Origin: an uncultured Bacillota bacterium
Lineage (GTDB): Bacteria > Bacillota_I > Bacilli_A > RFN20 > CAG-826
Reading direction: 5' to 3'
Assembly: GCA_949298195.1 (NCBI GenBank)
Contig: CASFVT010000032.1
Span: 1 to 46,778, forward strand
Length of the DNA stretch: 46,778 nt
The position numbers and the translations under genes were made by a program. Shown here piece after piece: positions 14,814 to 23,260 of this stretch (the first letter of the stretch is position 1; each line of letters opens with the position of its first letter). The notes under the pieces are model-generated. The model was not told the DNA's origin. It searched no databases and saw only the letters and a program-made list of their open reading frames with translations.

Positions 14814-17405
14814 ATGGAAAGACTGAGCGGGAACGAGATCAGGCGGCGGTGGATCGCCTTCTTTGAGAAGCGGGGGCATCTTTTCGTCCCCGGGGTGAAC
14901 CTCATTCCCCAGGGCGACAAATCGCTTCTTTGGGTCAATGCCGGGGTGACCGGCCTCAAGAAGTACTTCGACGGCTCCTTGGTCCCGCCCTCCCGGAGGA
15001 TCGTCAACGTCCAGAAGTCGATCAGGACCAACGACATCGAAAACGTCGGGCGGACCGCCCGCCACCACACTTTCTTCGAGATGCTCGGCAATTTCTCGAT
15101 CGGCGATTACTTCCGGAGGGAGGTCATCGCCTGGGCGATGGAAATCCTGACCGATCCCGTCGAGGGCTTCGGGATGGAGAAGGAGCGTCTTTACGCAACC
15201 TACAACCCCTCCGACCTCGAAAGCCGGCGGCTCTGGATCGAGAACGGGCTCGAGGAATCCCACCTCATCCCCCTCGAGGGCAATTTCTGGGAAATCGGGG
15301 AAGGGCCGTGCGGCCCGAACACCGAGGTCTTCTACGACCGGGGCGAGGAATACGACCCCTCTGGCCTCGGCCTCCGCCTCCTCCAAGAGGAAATCGAAAA
15401 CGACCGTTACATCGAGATCTGGGGCATCGTCTTCTCCCAGTTCGAGGCGGTGGCCGGGGTGAAGCGGGAAGACTACAAGGAACTCCCGAGCAAGAACATC
15501 GATACCGGGGCGGGACTTGAAAGGATTGCCTGCATCCTCCAGAAGACCCCGACCAATTTCGAGACCGATCTCTTCATGCCCATCGTGAAGGCCGCCGAGA
15601 AACTCACCGGGGTTGGCTATGGTGGGGATGCCCTCATGAGTTACCGGGTCATCGCCGATCACGCCCGTTGCCTCGCCTTCGCCCTCAGCGACGGGGCCCT
15701 CTTCGGTAACGACGGGCGGGGCTACGTCCTCCGCCGGATCCTCCGCCGGGCCATGCGCTATGGCCAGAAGCTCGGGCTCCACGGTCCCTTCCTCCACAAG
15801 CTCATTCCCGCGGTCGTCGAGATCTACGACGGGTTCTACCCGGAACTCGACAAAAACCTCGAAAAGGTCGTTTCCCTCGTGAAAAGCGAGGAAGAGCGCT
15901 TCGTGAACACCCTCGAAAGCGGGGAAAGGATGCTCGATGGGCTCCTGAGGGAAGGCAAGGACATCGATGGGGAAAGCGCCTTCCGCCTCCACGATACCTA
16001 TGGCTTCCCCCTCGAACTCACCGTCGAGATCGCCGCTGAAAAGGGCCTCAAGGTCGACGTGGACGGGTTCCGCGAGCTGATGGAAGAGCAGCGCGAACGG
16101 GCCCGGACGGCCCGCGGGAACGTCGAGAGCTTCCACCATCAATCCAAGGACCTCCTCGCCTTCAAGGAGCACGGGGAATTCTTGTATGAGACAACGTCAG
16201 TCAAAAGCCGCTGCCTCGCCCTCTTCGTCGACGGAAGGCGGGTGAAGCAGTTGAGCGGCAAGGGCGAGGCCGCCTTCGAGAAGACCCCCTTCTACGTCGA
16301 GATGGGCGGGCAGGTCTCCGATACCGGCGAGATCGAGGCAGAGGGGATGCGCGCCATTGTCACCGGCATGGGAAAGGCCCCCAACCTCACCCCGCTCCAT
16401 GAAGTCGAGGTGAAGGAAGGGAAACTATTCGAAGGCGGGGAATACCTCTTGAAGGTCGACACGAGGAGGCGGTCGCTCATCGAGCGGAACCACTCGGCCA
16501 CCCACCTCCTCCATGCCGCCTTGAGCGCGGTCCTCGGCCACGTCGAGCAACGCGGTTCCTACGTCGATGGGGATTACCTCCGTTTCGATTACTCCTTCAA
16601 CCGGAAGCCGACCAACGAGGAACTCTCGGCCGTTGAAGACCTCGTCAACGAAAAGATAGCCGAGGGGCTAATCAGGAAAACCGAGATCCTCCCCATCGAG
16701 GAAGCCCGGAAGACCGGGGCCGAGATGGAATTCGAGGGGAAGTACGGCTCCGAGGTGAGGGTTGTTTCCTTCGAGGGCTTCTCCAAGGAGTTCTGCGGCG
16801 GCACCCATGTCAAGAACACGGCTTCGATCGGCTCTTTCCGCCTTGAAAGCGACGAAAGCGTTTCCAGTGGGGTCCGGCGGATCACCGCCTATACGTCCCT
16901 TGGGGCCCTCTCGCGCGAAAAGGAAGAACGCCAACTCATCGCCTCCTTGTCGAATCGCCTCTCCAGCGACCCATCCCACCTCGAATCCCGGGTTGAGAAA
17001 CTGGTCAACGATTTGGGGAAGGCCGAGAAGGAGCTCAGGGTGTGCCAAGACGAGCTCTCGCGCTTAGCGGCCGCCTCGAGCCTCGCCGAGGGCAAGGAAA
17101 TCGACGGCATCTATTTCCTCCTTGCCCGTTACCAGGGGGCCGACCGGAACAAGCTCCTGAGCGTCGCCGATTCGATCAAGAACAAGAAGAAGGATTGCCT
17201 CCTCGTCCTCATCGGGGGCGACGCCCCGTCTTACCCCTCCGTCGTCATCAGCCAAGGGAAGGCCCCGAAGGCCAACGAGACGATGAAGAAGCTATCCCTC
17301 TACCTCGGCGGCGGCGGGGGAGGTAGGGAGACCATGGCCTCCGGTTCCTTCAAGAACCTCGACCGCCTCGAGGAAGTGCGCGGGGAATTGGAGGGTCTAC
17401 TTTGA
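14814..17405 (+). CDS. alaS: Alanyl-tRNA synthetase
   Basis: This class II synthetase of 863 residues charges tRNA-Ala and edits mischarged serine or glycine. N-terminal motifs include IRRRWIAFFEKRGH, the motif 2 region around RHHTFFEMLGNFS, and motif 3 NDGRGYVLRRILRRAMRYG. The editing domain has the zinc motif HSATHLLHAAL (HxxxH) and FSKEFCGGTHVKNT (CxxxH). The C-terminal coiled coil and C-Ala domain close with GGGGGGRETMASGS. ATG 14814 follows Shine-Dalgarno GGAGGC (14801-14806). An upstream in-frame ATG lies inside the T-box core and is rejected. Expression is controlled by the T-box leader. ruvX begins overlapping its stop. Confidence 0.97.
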   Translation: MERLSGNEIRRRWIAFFEKRGHLFVPGVNLIPQGDKSLLWVNAGVTGLKKYFDGSLVPPSRRIVNVQKSIRTNDIENVGRTARHHTFFEMLGNFSIGDYFRREVIAWAMEILTDPVEGFGMEKERLYATYNPSDLESRRLWIENGLEESHLIPLEGNFWEIGEGPCGPNTEVFYDRGEEYDPSGLGLRLLQEEIENDRYIEIWGIVFSQFEAVAGVKREDYKELPSKNIDTGAGLERIACILQKTPTNFETDLFMPIVKAAEKLTGVGYGGDALMSYRVIADHARCLAFALSDGALFGNDGRGYVLRRILRRAMRYGQKLGLHGPFLHKLIPAVVEIYDGFYPELDKNLEKVVSLVKSEEERFVNTLESGERMLDGLLREGKDIDGESAFRLHDTYGFPLELTVEIAAEKGLKVDVDGFRELMEEQRERARTARGNVESFHHQSKDLLAFKEHGEFLYETTSVKSRCLALFVDGRRVKQLSGKGEAAFEKTPFYVEMGGQVSDTGEIEAEGMRAIVTGMGKAPNLTPLHEVEVKEGKLFEGGEYLLKVDTRRRSLIERNHSATHLLHAALSAVLGHVEQRGSYVDGDYLRFDYSFNRKPTNEELSAVEDLVNEKIAEGLIRKTEILPIEEARKTGAEMEFEGKYGSEVRVVSFEGFSKEFCGGTHVKNTASIGSFRLESDESVSSGVRRITAYTSLGALSREKEERQLIASLSNRLSSDPSHLESRVEKLVNDLGKAEKELRVCQDELSRLAAASSLAEGKEIDGIYFLLARYQGADRNKLLSVADSIKNKKKDCLLVLIGGDAPSYPSVVISQGKAPKANETMKKLSLYLGGGGGGRETMASGSFKNLDRLEEVRGELEGLL

Positions 17406-17833
17406 GGAAGCTCATCGGAATCGACCTCGGGACGACGAGTCTTGGGGTAGCCGTGAGCGATTCCCTCGGCCTCGTCCACCCGCGTCCGGCCTTCTTTTTC
17501 CCGAAGAAGGCCTACCGGCGGGCCATCGCCTTCTTCTATTCGCTGGTCGAGGAGACCGGGATCAAGGAGGCCGCCCTCGGCTACCCCCTCAACATGGACG
17601 GGAGCAGGGGCGAGGCGGCCATCCGCTCCGAACGCTTCAAAGCCATCGTCGAGGGCGAACGCCCCGACGTCCTCATCCATCTGGTCGATGAACGCCTTTC
17701 GACCCTCGAGGCCCTCGACGGCCTCTCTTCCTGGGGAGTGAAGGGCAAAAGGAAATCCGCCCTCGTCGACAGCGAGGCCGCCGCGATCATCCTCGAACGA
17801 TATCTCAAGGAGGAAGGACCATGCTCGAGATAA
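17402..17833 (+). CDS. ruvX: YqgF/RuvX family Holliday-junction resolvase-like nuclease
   Basis: This 143-residue RNase H-fold protein matches the YqgF family linked to pre-16S rRNA 5' processing and Holliday-junction resolution. It begins GIDLGTTSLGVAVSD with the first acidic residue, contains VDERLSTLEAL, and ends with the conserved DSEAAAIILE acidic pair. It starts at TTG 17402, overlapping the alaS stop, with GGAGG at 17390-17394 as Shine-Dalgarno. In Bacillus the small gene ireB (yrzL) lies between alaS and ruvX; it is missing here. It overlaps the DUF1292 gene by 13 bases. Confidence 0.92.
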   Translation: MRKLIGIDLGTTSLGVAVSDSLGLVHPRPAFFFPKKAYRRAIAFFYSLVEETGIKEAALGYPLNMDGSRGEAAIRSERFKAIVEGERPDVLIHLVDERLSTLEALDGLSSWGVKGKRKSALVDSEAAAIILERYLKEEGPCSR

Positions 17834-18090
17834 ACGACAACACCATCTTGATAAAAGACGAAGACGGGACGGAAGAGGAATGGAAGATCCTCTTCTATTA
17901 CGTCAACGAGGAGCGGGGGAAGACCTACTACCTCATCTACAAGGAAGATGATCCCGATTCCCTCCTCGTGATGGGGACTTCCGACGGGAAGAGCCTCGAA
18001 AGCGTCTCTCCCGAGGAGATGGAAGAAGCCGAGGAAACCCTCCGGGCCTACGAGGAAGACCCCAATATCGACGCCGCGATCAACGACTAG
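17821..18090 (+). CDS. DUF1292 family protein (YrzB-like)
   Basis: This 89-residue very acidic protein has the DUF1292 pattern: a short beta-rich core (TILIKDEDGTEEEWKILFYY, TYYLIYKEDDPD, LVMG) and a Glu/Asp-rich C-terminal helix. The family is widespread beside alaS and ruvX in Firmicutes and has no established function. ATG 17821 follows AAGGAGGAAGG and overlaps the ruvX end by 13 bases. No cysteines or membrane segments are present. A terminator follows five bases after the stop. Confidence 0.88.
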   Translation: MLEINDNTILIKDEDGTEEEWKILFYYVNEERGKTYYLIYKEDDPDSLLVMGTSDGKSLESVSPEEMEEAEETLRAYEEDPNIDAAIND

Positions 18091-18094
18091 GCAT

Positions 18095-18121
18095 CGTTTC
18101 CGGGAAGGGAAACGGGGTTTT
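18095..18121 (+). terminator. Rho-independent terminator of the alaS operon
   Basis: A 7-bp stem (CGTTTCC, loop GGGAAG, GGAAACG) is followed by GGGTTTT. The U-run is displaced by three G, so strength is moderate. Confidence 0.65.
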
Positions 18122-18251
18122 GCCCCCGATTTCACTCCTCGATGCCGGTTTTCGCGAAATAGGCCACGGCCCCGATGGACATCGAATCCGATCCGGGAAA
18201 GGAAAGGGAAGGAAGGCAAAACCCGTCTTCAAGCGGAGTGCGACTGGTCCC

Positions 18252-18280
18252 TTCCAAAGGAAGGCCCGGGGCCTTATAAT
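18252..18280 (+). promoter_or_regulatory. greA promoter
   Basis: TTCCAA (18252-18257), 17-base spacer, TATAAT (18275-18280). Expected start is about 18287, leaving a short leader with AGAAGGA as Shine-Dalgarno before ATG 18304. Bases 18122-18250 upstream hold nothing I can assign. Confidence 0.75.
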
Positions 18281-18303
18281 CCCGGAGGTAAGAAGGACAT
18301 AGC

Positions 18304-18786
18304 ATGGCAGAAGAAAAGATCATCATGACCCAAGAGGGGATGGAGAAGCTCGAGAAGGAGTACCGTCACCTCATCGACGTCGAGAAGAAGGAAGTCATCG
18401 AGGCCCTCAAGGCGGCCCGGGCCCAAGGCGACCTGAGCGAGAACGCCGACTGGGACGCGGCGAGGACCCGCCAAGCCCAGATCGAGGCCCGCATCACCGA
18501 GATCGAGCACATCAAGGACGTGGCCGTCGTCATGAAGGACGAGCACCGCGGGGGGAGCCGGAAGGCTGCCCTCGGGACCCTCGTCACTTACCGGCGCGGC
18601 GACAAGGAGCTGACCGTCAAGCTGGCCGGCACCGTCGAGGCCAACCCCTTGGCCAACCCGCCGCTCATCTCGAGCGAGTCGGCCCTCGGAAAGGCCATCT
18701 TCGGCCGGAGCGTCGGCGAAACCTGCCTCGTCGAGGCGAGCAAGCCCTACGAAGTCACCATCGTCAAGATCGAAGCAGCCCTTTGA
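18304..18786 (+). CDS. greA: Transcription elongation factor GreA
   Basis: This 160-residue protein is of standard length. It enters the RNA polymerase secondary channel and stimulates cleavage of backtracked RNA. The N-terminal coiled coil carries the tip motif GDLSENADWDAA with the catalytic Asp and Glu. The C-terminal FKBP-like domain ends with ISSESALGKAIFGRSVGE, close to the family's SP(I/V)GKALLG motif. It has its own promoter and strong terminator, so it is monocistronic. greA near alaS/ruvX/DUF1292 is a usual Firmicute arrangement. Confidence 0.96.
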   Translation: MAEEKIIMTQEGMEKLEKEYRHLIDVEKKEVIEALKAARAQGDLSENADWDAARTRQAQIEARITEIEHIKDVAVVMKDEHRGGSRKAALGTLVTYRRGDKELTVKLAGTVEANPLANPPLISSESALGKAIFGRSVGETCLVEASKPYEVTIVKIEAAL

Positions 18787-18804
18787 TCTTCCCTTACGCA
18801 CCGG

Positions 18805-18826
18805 AAAAGGGGTTCGCCCCTTTTTT
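18805..18826 (+). terminator. Rho-independent terminator of greA
   Basis: AAAAGGGG-TTCG-CCCCTTTT with a stable UUCG tetraloop and further T residues, 18 bases after the greA stop. Confidence 0.93.
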
Positions 18827-18854
18827 CTTTGGGCCAAATGACCGCTCCCGCGCC

Positions 18855-18860
18855 TATATA
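18855..18860 (+). promoter_or_regulatory. Candidate -10 of the comEA operon
   Basis: TATATA lies 22 bases before comEA ATG, between the greA terminator and a Shine-Dalgarno GGGAGG (18870-18875). No clear -35 is visible, as might be expected for a regulated competence gene. Confidence 0.4.
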
Positions 18861-18881
18861 GGGACGAAGGGAGGGAAAAAG

Positions 18882-19430
18882 ATGTTTAAAGTGATAATCG
18901 GGGTCCTTGCCGTGACCGTCGTCATGCTCATCGTCTTGGCCGGGGTCGATGCCATGTCGACCGACATCGTTGAGGGCAACACCGGCAATAGCTACGTCCT
19001 CGAAGGGGAAGCCAGCATCGAGGCGACGATCAGCGGGGAAGTGGTCCGGCCGGGTACTTACCTGCTCGAGGAAGGGGCGAAACTGAGCGACCTCATCCAA
19101 AGCGCCGGTGGGGTGAGCGGCAACGCCGATAGCCGGGCCTATGATGTCTCTTTCGTCCTCGAGGGCAAGATGAGCTTCTACATCGCCCCCCTTTTCGACA
19201 CGAGCGACGTCTGTGCCACCGAGCCGATTGCCAAGGTCAACATCAACACGGCCAGCAAGGGCGAACTCGATGAGGGGGTGAGCGCCTTCTCGAGCTCGGT
19301 GGCCCAGGCCATCGTCGATTATCGGAACGGCAACGGGCCCTTTTCCCGAATCGAGGAACTCAAGGACGTCAAGGGCATCGGCACCGCGACCTTCGAGAAG
19401 TGCAAGGACTTCGTCGTCTTGCGGGATTAG
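18882..19430 (+). CDS. comEA: ComEA-type competence DNA receptor
   Basis: This 182-residue membrane-anchored DNA-binding protein is used in natural transformation. It has an N-terminal membrane segment (residues 3-22), an SLBB-like beta domain (about 45-110, ISGEVVRPGTYLLEEGAKLSDLI) and C-terminal helix-hairpin-helix repeats beginning VNINTASKGEL. The second hairpin KDVKGIGTATFEK is intact. The first hairpin, normally PGIG-like, reads GVSAFSSSVAQAI, so its Gly-Ile-Gly turn is lost. ATG 18882 follows GGGAGG. The 3' end overlaps comEC by 31 bases. Confidence 0.9.
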   Translation: MFKVIIGVLAVTVVMLIVLAGVDAMSTDIVEGNTGNSYVLEGEASIEATISGEVVRPGTYLLEEGAKLSDLIQSAGGVSGNADSRAYDVSFVLEGKMSFYIAPLFDTSDVCATEPIAKVNINTASKGELDEGVSAFSSSVAQAIVDYRNGNGPFSRIEELKDVKGIGTATFEKCKDFVVLRD

Positions 19431-21469
19431 CCGGACCGCCTGGCTTTCTTCTTGCCCTCTCCTTCTTCGTCGTCTCTTCCCATCTATCTTTCCTCCTCGG
19501 GGCCTACGCCTTCCTCGCCCTCCTCCTTTTTCTCCCCGGCCCCTTCCTATTCAAGGGCAAGAAGGGCCGGGCGCGGCTTGCCCTGGGCTTCCTTGCCAGT
19601 CTCCTCGCGATGCTCCTCTTCCTCCTTTTCCCGCGCGGAGTCGATGGGCCGAGCCGGGAACTCGTCTTCGTCATCGACAGCCGGGACACTTACTTCCTCG
19701 TGTCTGGCTTCCGGGGGCGTTACCTCGTCTACCGGGACGGACTCGATGTCGAGCGGTTCGATCTCCTCATCCTCGAAGGGGAAGCCAGGGGCCTCACGAT
19801 GGCCCATTACGAGAGCCGTTTCTCTTTCGAGGAGTATCTCAACAAAAAAGGGATTTTCCGGGAGATGGAGGTGACTTCCCTCGAGTACGTGGTCAGGCTT
19901 CCCCTCCGTCTCCGGAGCCTCGAGAGGACTTTCCTCTCTTACTTCAACGAGGAAACCGGTTATCTCATCGACTCCCTTCTCTTCGGGCGTGCATCGACGT
20001 CCTCGAGCGCCCTCCTAAGCGGGTATGAGGCCATCGGGGCCCTCTTCTTCCTGAGCGGTTCGGGCACCATCTTATCGTCTTTCCTCTTTTTCCTCGAATA
20101 CGTCCTCGCCCTCCGTTACGAGAAGAAGGCAGTGTCCATCGTCACTTTCCTGGTTTCCCTCGTCCTGGCCCTTTTGATGCCCCTCAAGGTCGGGATTGCC
20201 CGGGTCGTCCTCGGGCGGGTGATCCGCGTCGTTTTCTCTTTCAAGAAGCGGAAGGGCGGTCGGCTCGTGGTCCCCCTCATCACGGCCTTCTTGCTTCTGA
20301 GCATCGATTTCCACTTCGCCCTCGACGAGGGCTTCCTCGTCGGTTACCTCCTTTCCTTCGTTTACGCGTTATCGAGCCGTTTTCGGACGGTTTCATGGAA
20401 GAAGCGGGGGATTTACGGCTTCTTTTTGTCAGTCGCCCTCCTTTTTCCCATCCTCCTCGAGGGAGGGGAATACCATCTTCTCGCCCCTCTTTACTCTTTT
20501 CTGCTCTCCCCGCTCGTCGCCCCGTTCCACCTCTTCGCCTTCCTTTCCTTCCTGAGCCTCCCCTTCGTTTCCTTCCTCGAGGGATATTCCTTCTTGCTCG
20601 GGGAGCTTTCCTCTTTCCTCGACGGCCTCGACGTGGTCATCCCGGTTCCCGGTGACCCGGACTTACTTGCCGCCTTCTACTATCTCCTTCTCCTCTTCTT
20701 CCTTCTCAGCCACGAGGCGGGGCTTACCCTCTTCAGGCGGGGGAGTTTCTACGTCCTCCTTTCCCTCCTTTTCCTCAATTACGTTCCCTTCGAGGACATC
20801 TGCCTCACCCGGGTCAGTTTCATCGACGTGGGGCAGGGCGATGCGATCCTCCTTTCCCGACGCGGCCATCATCTCCTTGTCGACACCGGCGGGAACCTTT
20901 CCTTCGACATGGCCGAGGAAGTCCTCATCCCCTATTTCCGGAAGAAGAGGGTCTACCGTCTCGATGCCCTTGTCCTCACCCATGGCGATTACGACCATTC
21001 CGGCGCGGCAGCGAGTCTATTGGAGAGCTTCCCGGTCGGGGAAATCCTCGAGGGGAAAGATTTTCCCTATCGCCTCTCCGACATCGAGATCAAGAGCCTC
21101 AATCCCTATTCCGGGACGGACGAAAACGAGTCGTCCCTCGTCCTCGATTTCGAGGTGGACGGGACTTCCTTCCTCCTCATGGGGGATGCCGGGAAAAAGG
21201 CCGAGGAGCTCCTCCTGGAGGGGGGAATGGGCCACCACGACGTCATCAAGCTCGGCCATCACGGCTCTTCCACCTCCTCATCTTATTCCTTCCTCAGCGC
21301 GGTCGATCCGGAACTGGCCATCGTGAGTGCCGGCGAAGGGAACCGTTATGGGCATCCGGACAGGGAGGTCATTCTCCGTTGCCGGGCCCTGGGCATCGAC
21401 GTCCGTTCGACCATGGAGGAGGGGACGATCGAGCTCACTTCCTCTTTCCTCAGCCCGTTTGCCTTATAA
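19400..21469 (+). CDS. comEC: ComEC/Rec2 competence DNA channel protein
   Basis: This 689-residue integral membrane protein moves single-stranded DNA across the membrane during transformation. It has N-terminal membrane segments, a DUF4131/OB-like region (about 75-170), and the multi-pass Competence domain (about 190-470). The C-terminal metallo-beta-lactamase domain has FIDVGQGDAILL, LTHGDYDHSGAA (HxDxDH metal site), LLMGDAG and LGHHGSSTS. The metal residues look intact. The frame opens at GTG 19400 inside comEA; it lacks a good Shine-Dalgarno, so coupling to comEA translation is likely. It is somewhat shorter than typical ComEC. The stop TAA overlaps holA as TAATG. Confidence 0.93.
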   Translation: MQGLRRLAGLAGPPGFLLALSFFVVSSHLSFLLGAYAFLALLLFLPGPFLFKGKKGRARLALGFLASLLAMLLFLLFPRGVDGPSRELVFVIDSRDTYFLVSGFRGRYLVYRDGLDVERFDLLILEGEARGLTMAHYESRFSFEEYLNKKGIFREMEVTSLEYVVRLPLRLRSLERTFLSYFNEETGYLIDSLLFGRASTSSSALLSGYEAIGALFFLSGSGTILSSFLFFLEYVLALRYEKKAVSIVTFLVSLVLALLMPLKVGIARVVLGRVIRVVFSFKKRKGGRLVVPLITAFLLLSIDFHFALDEGFLVGYLLSFVYALSSRFRTVSWKKRGIYGFFLSVALLFPILLEGGEYHLLAPLYSFLLSPLVAPFHLFAFLSFLSLPFVSFLEGYSFLLGELSSFLDGLDVVIPVPGDPDLLAAFYYLLLLFFLLSHEAGLTLFRRGSFYVLLSLLFLNYVPFEDICLTRVSFIDVGQGDAILLSRRGHHLLVDTGGNLSFDMAEEVLIPYFRKKRVYRLDALVLTHGDYDHSGAAASLLESFPVGEILEGKDFPYRLSDIEIKSLNPYSGTDENESSLVLDFEVDGTSFLLMGDAGKKAEELLLEGGMGHHDVIKLGHHGSSTSSSYSFLSAVDPELAIVSAGEGNRYGHPDREVILRCRALGIDVRSTMEEGTIELTSSFLSPFAL

Positions 21470-21470
21470 T
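21465..21470 (+). promoter_or_regulatory. Possible internal -10 for holA
   Basis: TATAAT overlaps the comEC stop codon and lies 7 bases before ATG 21478. It could start a leaderless holA mRNA. It may equally be a by-product of the TAATG stop-start overlap. Confidence 0.35.
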
Positions 21471-21477
21471 GGCCGCG

Positions 21478-22446
21478 ATGAATTTCCTTTTCGCCTCGCC
21501 CCAGCTCAAGATGGCCGAAAGCGCCCTCAAAAAAGCCCTCAAGGGAAACGACATCAAGAAAGGCGATTTCAATTTCGTGGAGGTCGACCTCCGGGAAGAC
21601 GGCCTCCCCCTTCTCCTCGACGAGCTCCATGGCCTCCCCCTCGGCTACGAGCACAAGCTCGTGGTCCTTTCCGGGGTCGAAACGGGAAAGGGCAAGGGCA
21701 AGAAGAAGGGGAACGCTTCTTTGGAACCCCTCTACGAATATCTCCGTTCCGGCGGGGACGGGAGCATCGACCTCTACATCCTCCTCGAGGGGAAGCTCGA
21801 CAAGAAGGATCCCCTCGTGAGCGCCCTTCTCGCCGGCGGGGGCAAGGTGACCGAGGTCCAGGAATTCTCCGAGGAGGAGTGGAAGCGTTACATTCCCGCC
21901 TGGCTATCCAAGCGGGGGGTGAATATCTCCAGCGACGCCCTCGACGAATTCATCGCCCGCCTAGGGGGGGACTACGCCCGCTTCCTGAGCGAAGCCAACA
22001 AACTCGTCTCCTACAAGGGCGGGACCGGTCTCATTGGCCTAAGCGACGTCAAGGATCTCGTCCACCGGCCCCTCGAGGAAAACGCCTTCGCCCTCACCGA
22101 TGCCCTCTTCTCCCGTTACCCGGCCGCCTCGTTCCGCATCTACCGGGAACTCCGCGAGGGCGGGGTCGAGCCGATTCTCCTTTCGCGGATGATCCTCAAG
22201 CAGCTCATCCTCCTTTCCGAGCTTTCCTACCTCTTGACCCATGGCCTCAACTCCGACCGGGCCGCCGAGGAACTCGGGATCCATCCCTACCGGGCGAAAT
22301 TGGCCGCGCGGACCGTCGCCAGGATGAGCAAGAAGGACATCGACGCCGGCATGGATTCCCTCTTCGAATTCGAAAAGAGCGTCTTGAGCGGCCAAAAGGA
22401 CGCGGACATCGCCTTCCTCGAGTGCCTCGCCTCCTTCGCCAGATGA
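21478..22446 (+). CDS. holA: DNA polymerase III delta subunit
   Basis: This 322-residue clamp-loader subunit opens the beta sliding clamp at the replisome. It has the delta-family layout: N-terminal degenerate AAA+ domain (FLFASPQLKMAESAL, LVVLSGVET), central domain with RLGGDYARFLSEANKL matching the family 'GxDxxxLxxExxKL' block, and a C-terminal helical domain with RMILKQLILLSELSYLL and LGIHPYRAKLAART. Two starts are possible. ATG 21469 overlaps the comEC stop (TAATG) and adds MAA; ATG 21478 sits 7 bases past TATAAT. Position between comEC and rpsT is canonical in Firmicutes. Its stop overlaps the next gene as ATGA. Confidence 0.92.
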   Translation: MNFLFASPQLKMAESALKKALKGNDIKKGDFNFVEVDLREDGLPLLLDELHGLPLGYEHKLVVLSGVETGKGKGKKKGNASLEPLYEYLRSGGDGSIDLYILLEGKLDKKDPLVSALLAGGGKVTEVQEFSEEEWKRYIPAWLSKRGVNISSDALDEFIARLGGDYARFLSEANKLVSYKGGTGLIGLSDVKDLVHRPLEENAFALTDALFSRYPAASFRIYRELREGGVEPILLSRMILKQLILLSELSYLLTHGLNSDRAAEELGIHPYRAKLAARTVARMSKKDIDAGMDSLFEFEKSVLSGQKDADIAFLECLASFAR

Positions 22447-22892
22447 TCTATCTCTTGGCAAGCGACATCCACGGCGACCTCTCCACCCTCCGCGGGCTTG
22501 TTTTGAAAAACCCAGAGGCCGGGGCCTTCCTCCTTCTCGGGGATGTCCAAGCCTCCCCGGAGGAGATATCCCCCTTCGTCTCCGTCCTCGGGAACTCTGA
22601 CCTCGGCTACCGCGACCATTACCCCCTCCACCGGGAAATCGTTTTCGAAAGCGGCAAAAAGGCCCTCTTGGCCCACCATCCCCTTCCAAATAGAGCCCTC
22701 GATCGCCTAATCGAGAATGGCTATTCATATTTCCTCCATGGCCATACCCACGTGAGGGAAGACCGTTTATATAGGGGCCTTAGGATCCTCTGCCCGGGCT
22801 CGACTTCCTTCCCCCGCGACGGGGGGATGGGGAGTTATATCCTCATCGATTCGAATCCCGACGGGGAAAAGGTGCTCTTCAAGGAAACATGA
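22443..22892 (+). CDS. Small YfcE-like metallophosphoesterase
   Basis: This 149-residue calcineurin-like phosphoesterase starts at ATG 22443, overlapping the holA stop (ATGA). Motifs are ASDIHGD, LLLGDV, LGNSDLGY, LLAHHPLP, LHGHTHV and CPGSTSFPR, so all metal ligands appear present. It is shorter than the member at 1763. Upstream the same frame remains open but only antisense-like GC-rich sequence is encoded. The gene is probably the last of the comEA-comEC-holA unit and converges on rpsT, whose terminator overlaps its stop codon. The substrate is unknown. Confidence 0.88.
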   Translation: MIYLLASDIHGDLSTLRGLVLKNPEAGAFLLLGDVQASPEEISPFVSVLGNSDLGYRDHYPLHREIVFESGKKALLAHHPLPNRALDRLIENGYSYFLHGHTHVREDRLYRGLRILCPGSTSFPRDGGMGSYILIDSNPDGEKVLFKET

Positions 22893-22914
22893 AAAAAGCG
22901 CGCCGGAGCGCGCT
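22892..22914 (-). terminator. Rho-independent terminator of rpsT
   Basis: On the minus strand AGCGCGC-TCCG-GCGCGCT is followed by TTTTTC. It begins 17 bases past the rpsT stop and touches the stop codon of the convergent plus-strand gene. Confidence 0.9.
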
Positions 22915-22930
22915 CAAGGAACTTCGCAGG

Positions 22931-23194
22931 CTACTTCTTCGCGGCGAGGAGGCGGGCGAGGGAAGACTTCTTCCGGCGTGCGCTATTGCCGGAGATGACA
23001 CCCTTCTGGGCCGCCCGGTCGAGGAGACCCTCGGCGTGGGAAACGGCCTTCTTGGCCTCTTCGATGGTGCCGGTCTCGATGAGGGCCTTGGCCTTCTTGA
23101 TGGCCGTGCGGAATTCGCTCCTGGTCGCTTGGTTGGCGAGGGCCTTCTTCTCGTCTTGCTTCACTCTCTTGATCTGCGATTTGATGTTTGCCAT
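22931..23194 (-). CDS. rpsT: 30S ribosomal protein S20
   Basis: This 87-residue basic protein has the S20 pattern: MANIKSQIKRVKQDEKKALANQA start, SEFRTAIKKAKALI helix, and the C-terminal GVISGNSARRKKSSLARLL that binds 16S rRNA. It is on the minus strand, opposite holA, as usual for Firmicutes. AGTAAGGA lies 8 bases before the ATG. It has its own promoter and terminator. Confidence 0.97.
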   Translation of the reverse strand: MANIKSQIKRVKQDEKKALANQATRSEFRTAIKKAKALIETGTIEEAKKAVSHAEGLLDRAAQKGVISGNSARRKKSSLARLLAAKK

Positions 23195-23229
23195 GTTGAA
23201 AATCCTTACTTCTCTTTCTAGCGCTGATA

Positions 23230-23258
23230 ATCATACTTAGCCGTGCCTTCGAGGGCAA
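23230..23258 (-). promoter_or_regulatory. rpsT promoter
   Basis: On the minus strand TTGCCC (23258-23253), 17-base spacer, TATGAT (23235-23230). The expected start is about 23223, giving a leader of about 29 bases. Confidence 0.8.
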
Positions 23259-23260
23259 GG

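Noticed and set aside
14448-16172. A 574-codon minus-strand frame opposite the T-box leader and alaS
   Set aside because: It is antisense to alaS and its leader, with no motif and no Shine-Dalgarno.
18120-18302. A 60-codon frame between DUF1292 and greA
   Set aside because: It has no Shine-Dalgarno, crosses the greA promoter and shows no gene-like codon pattern.
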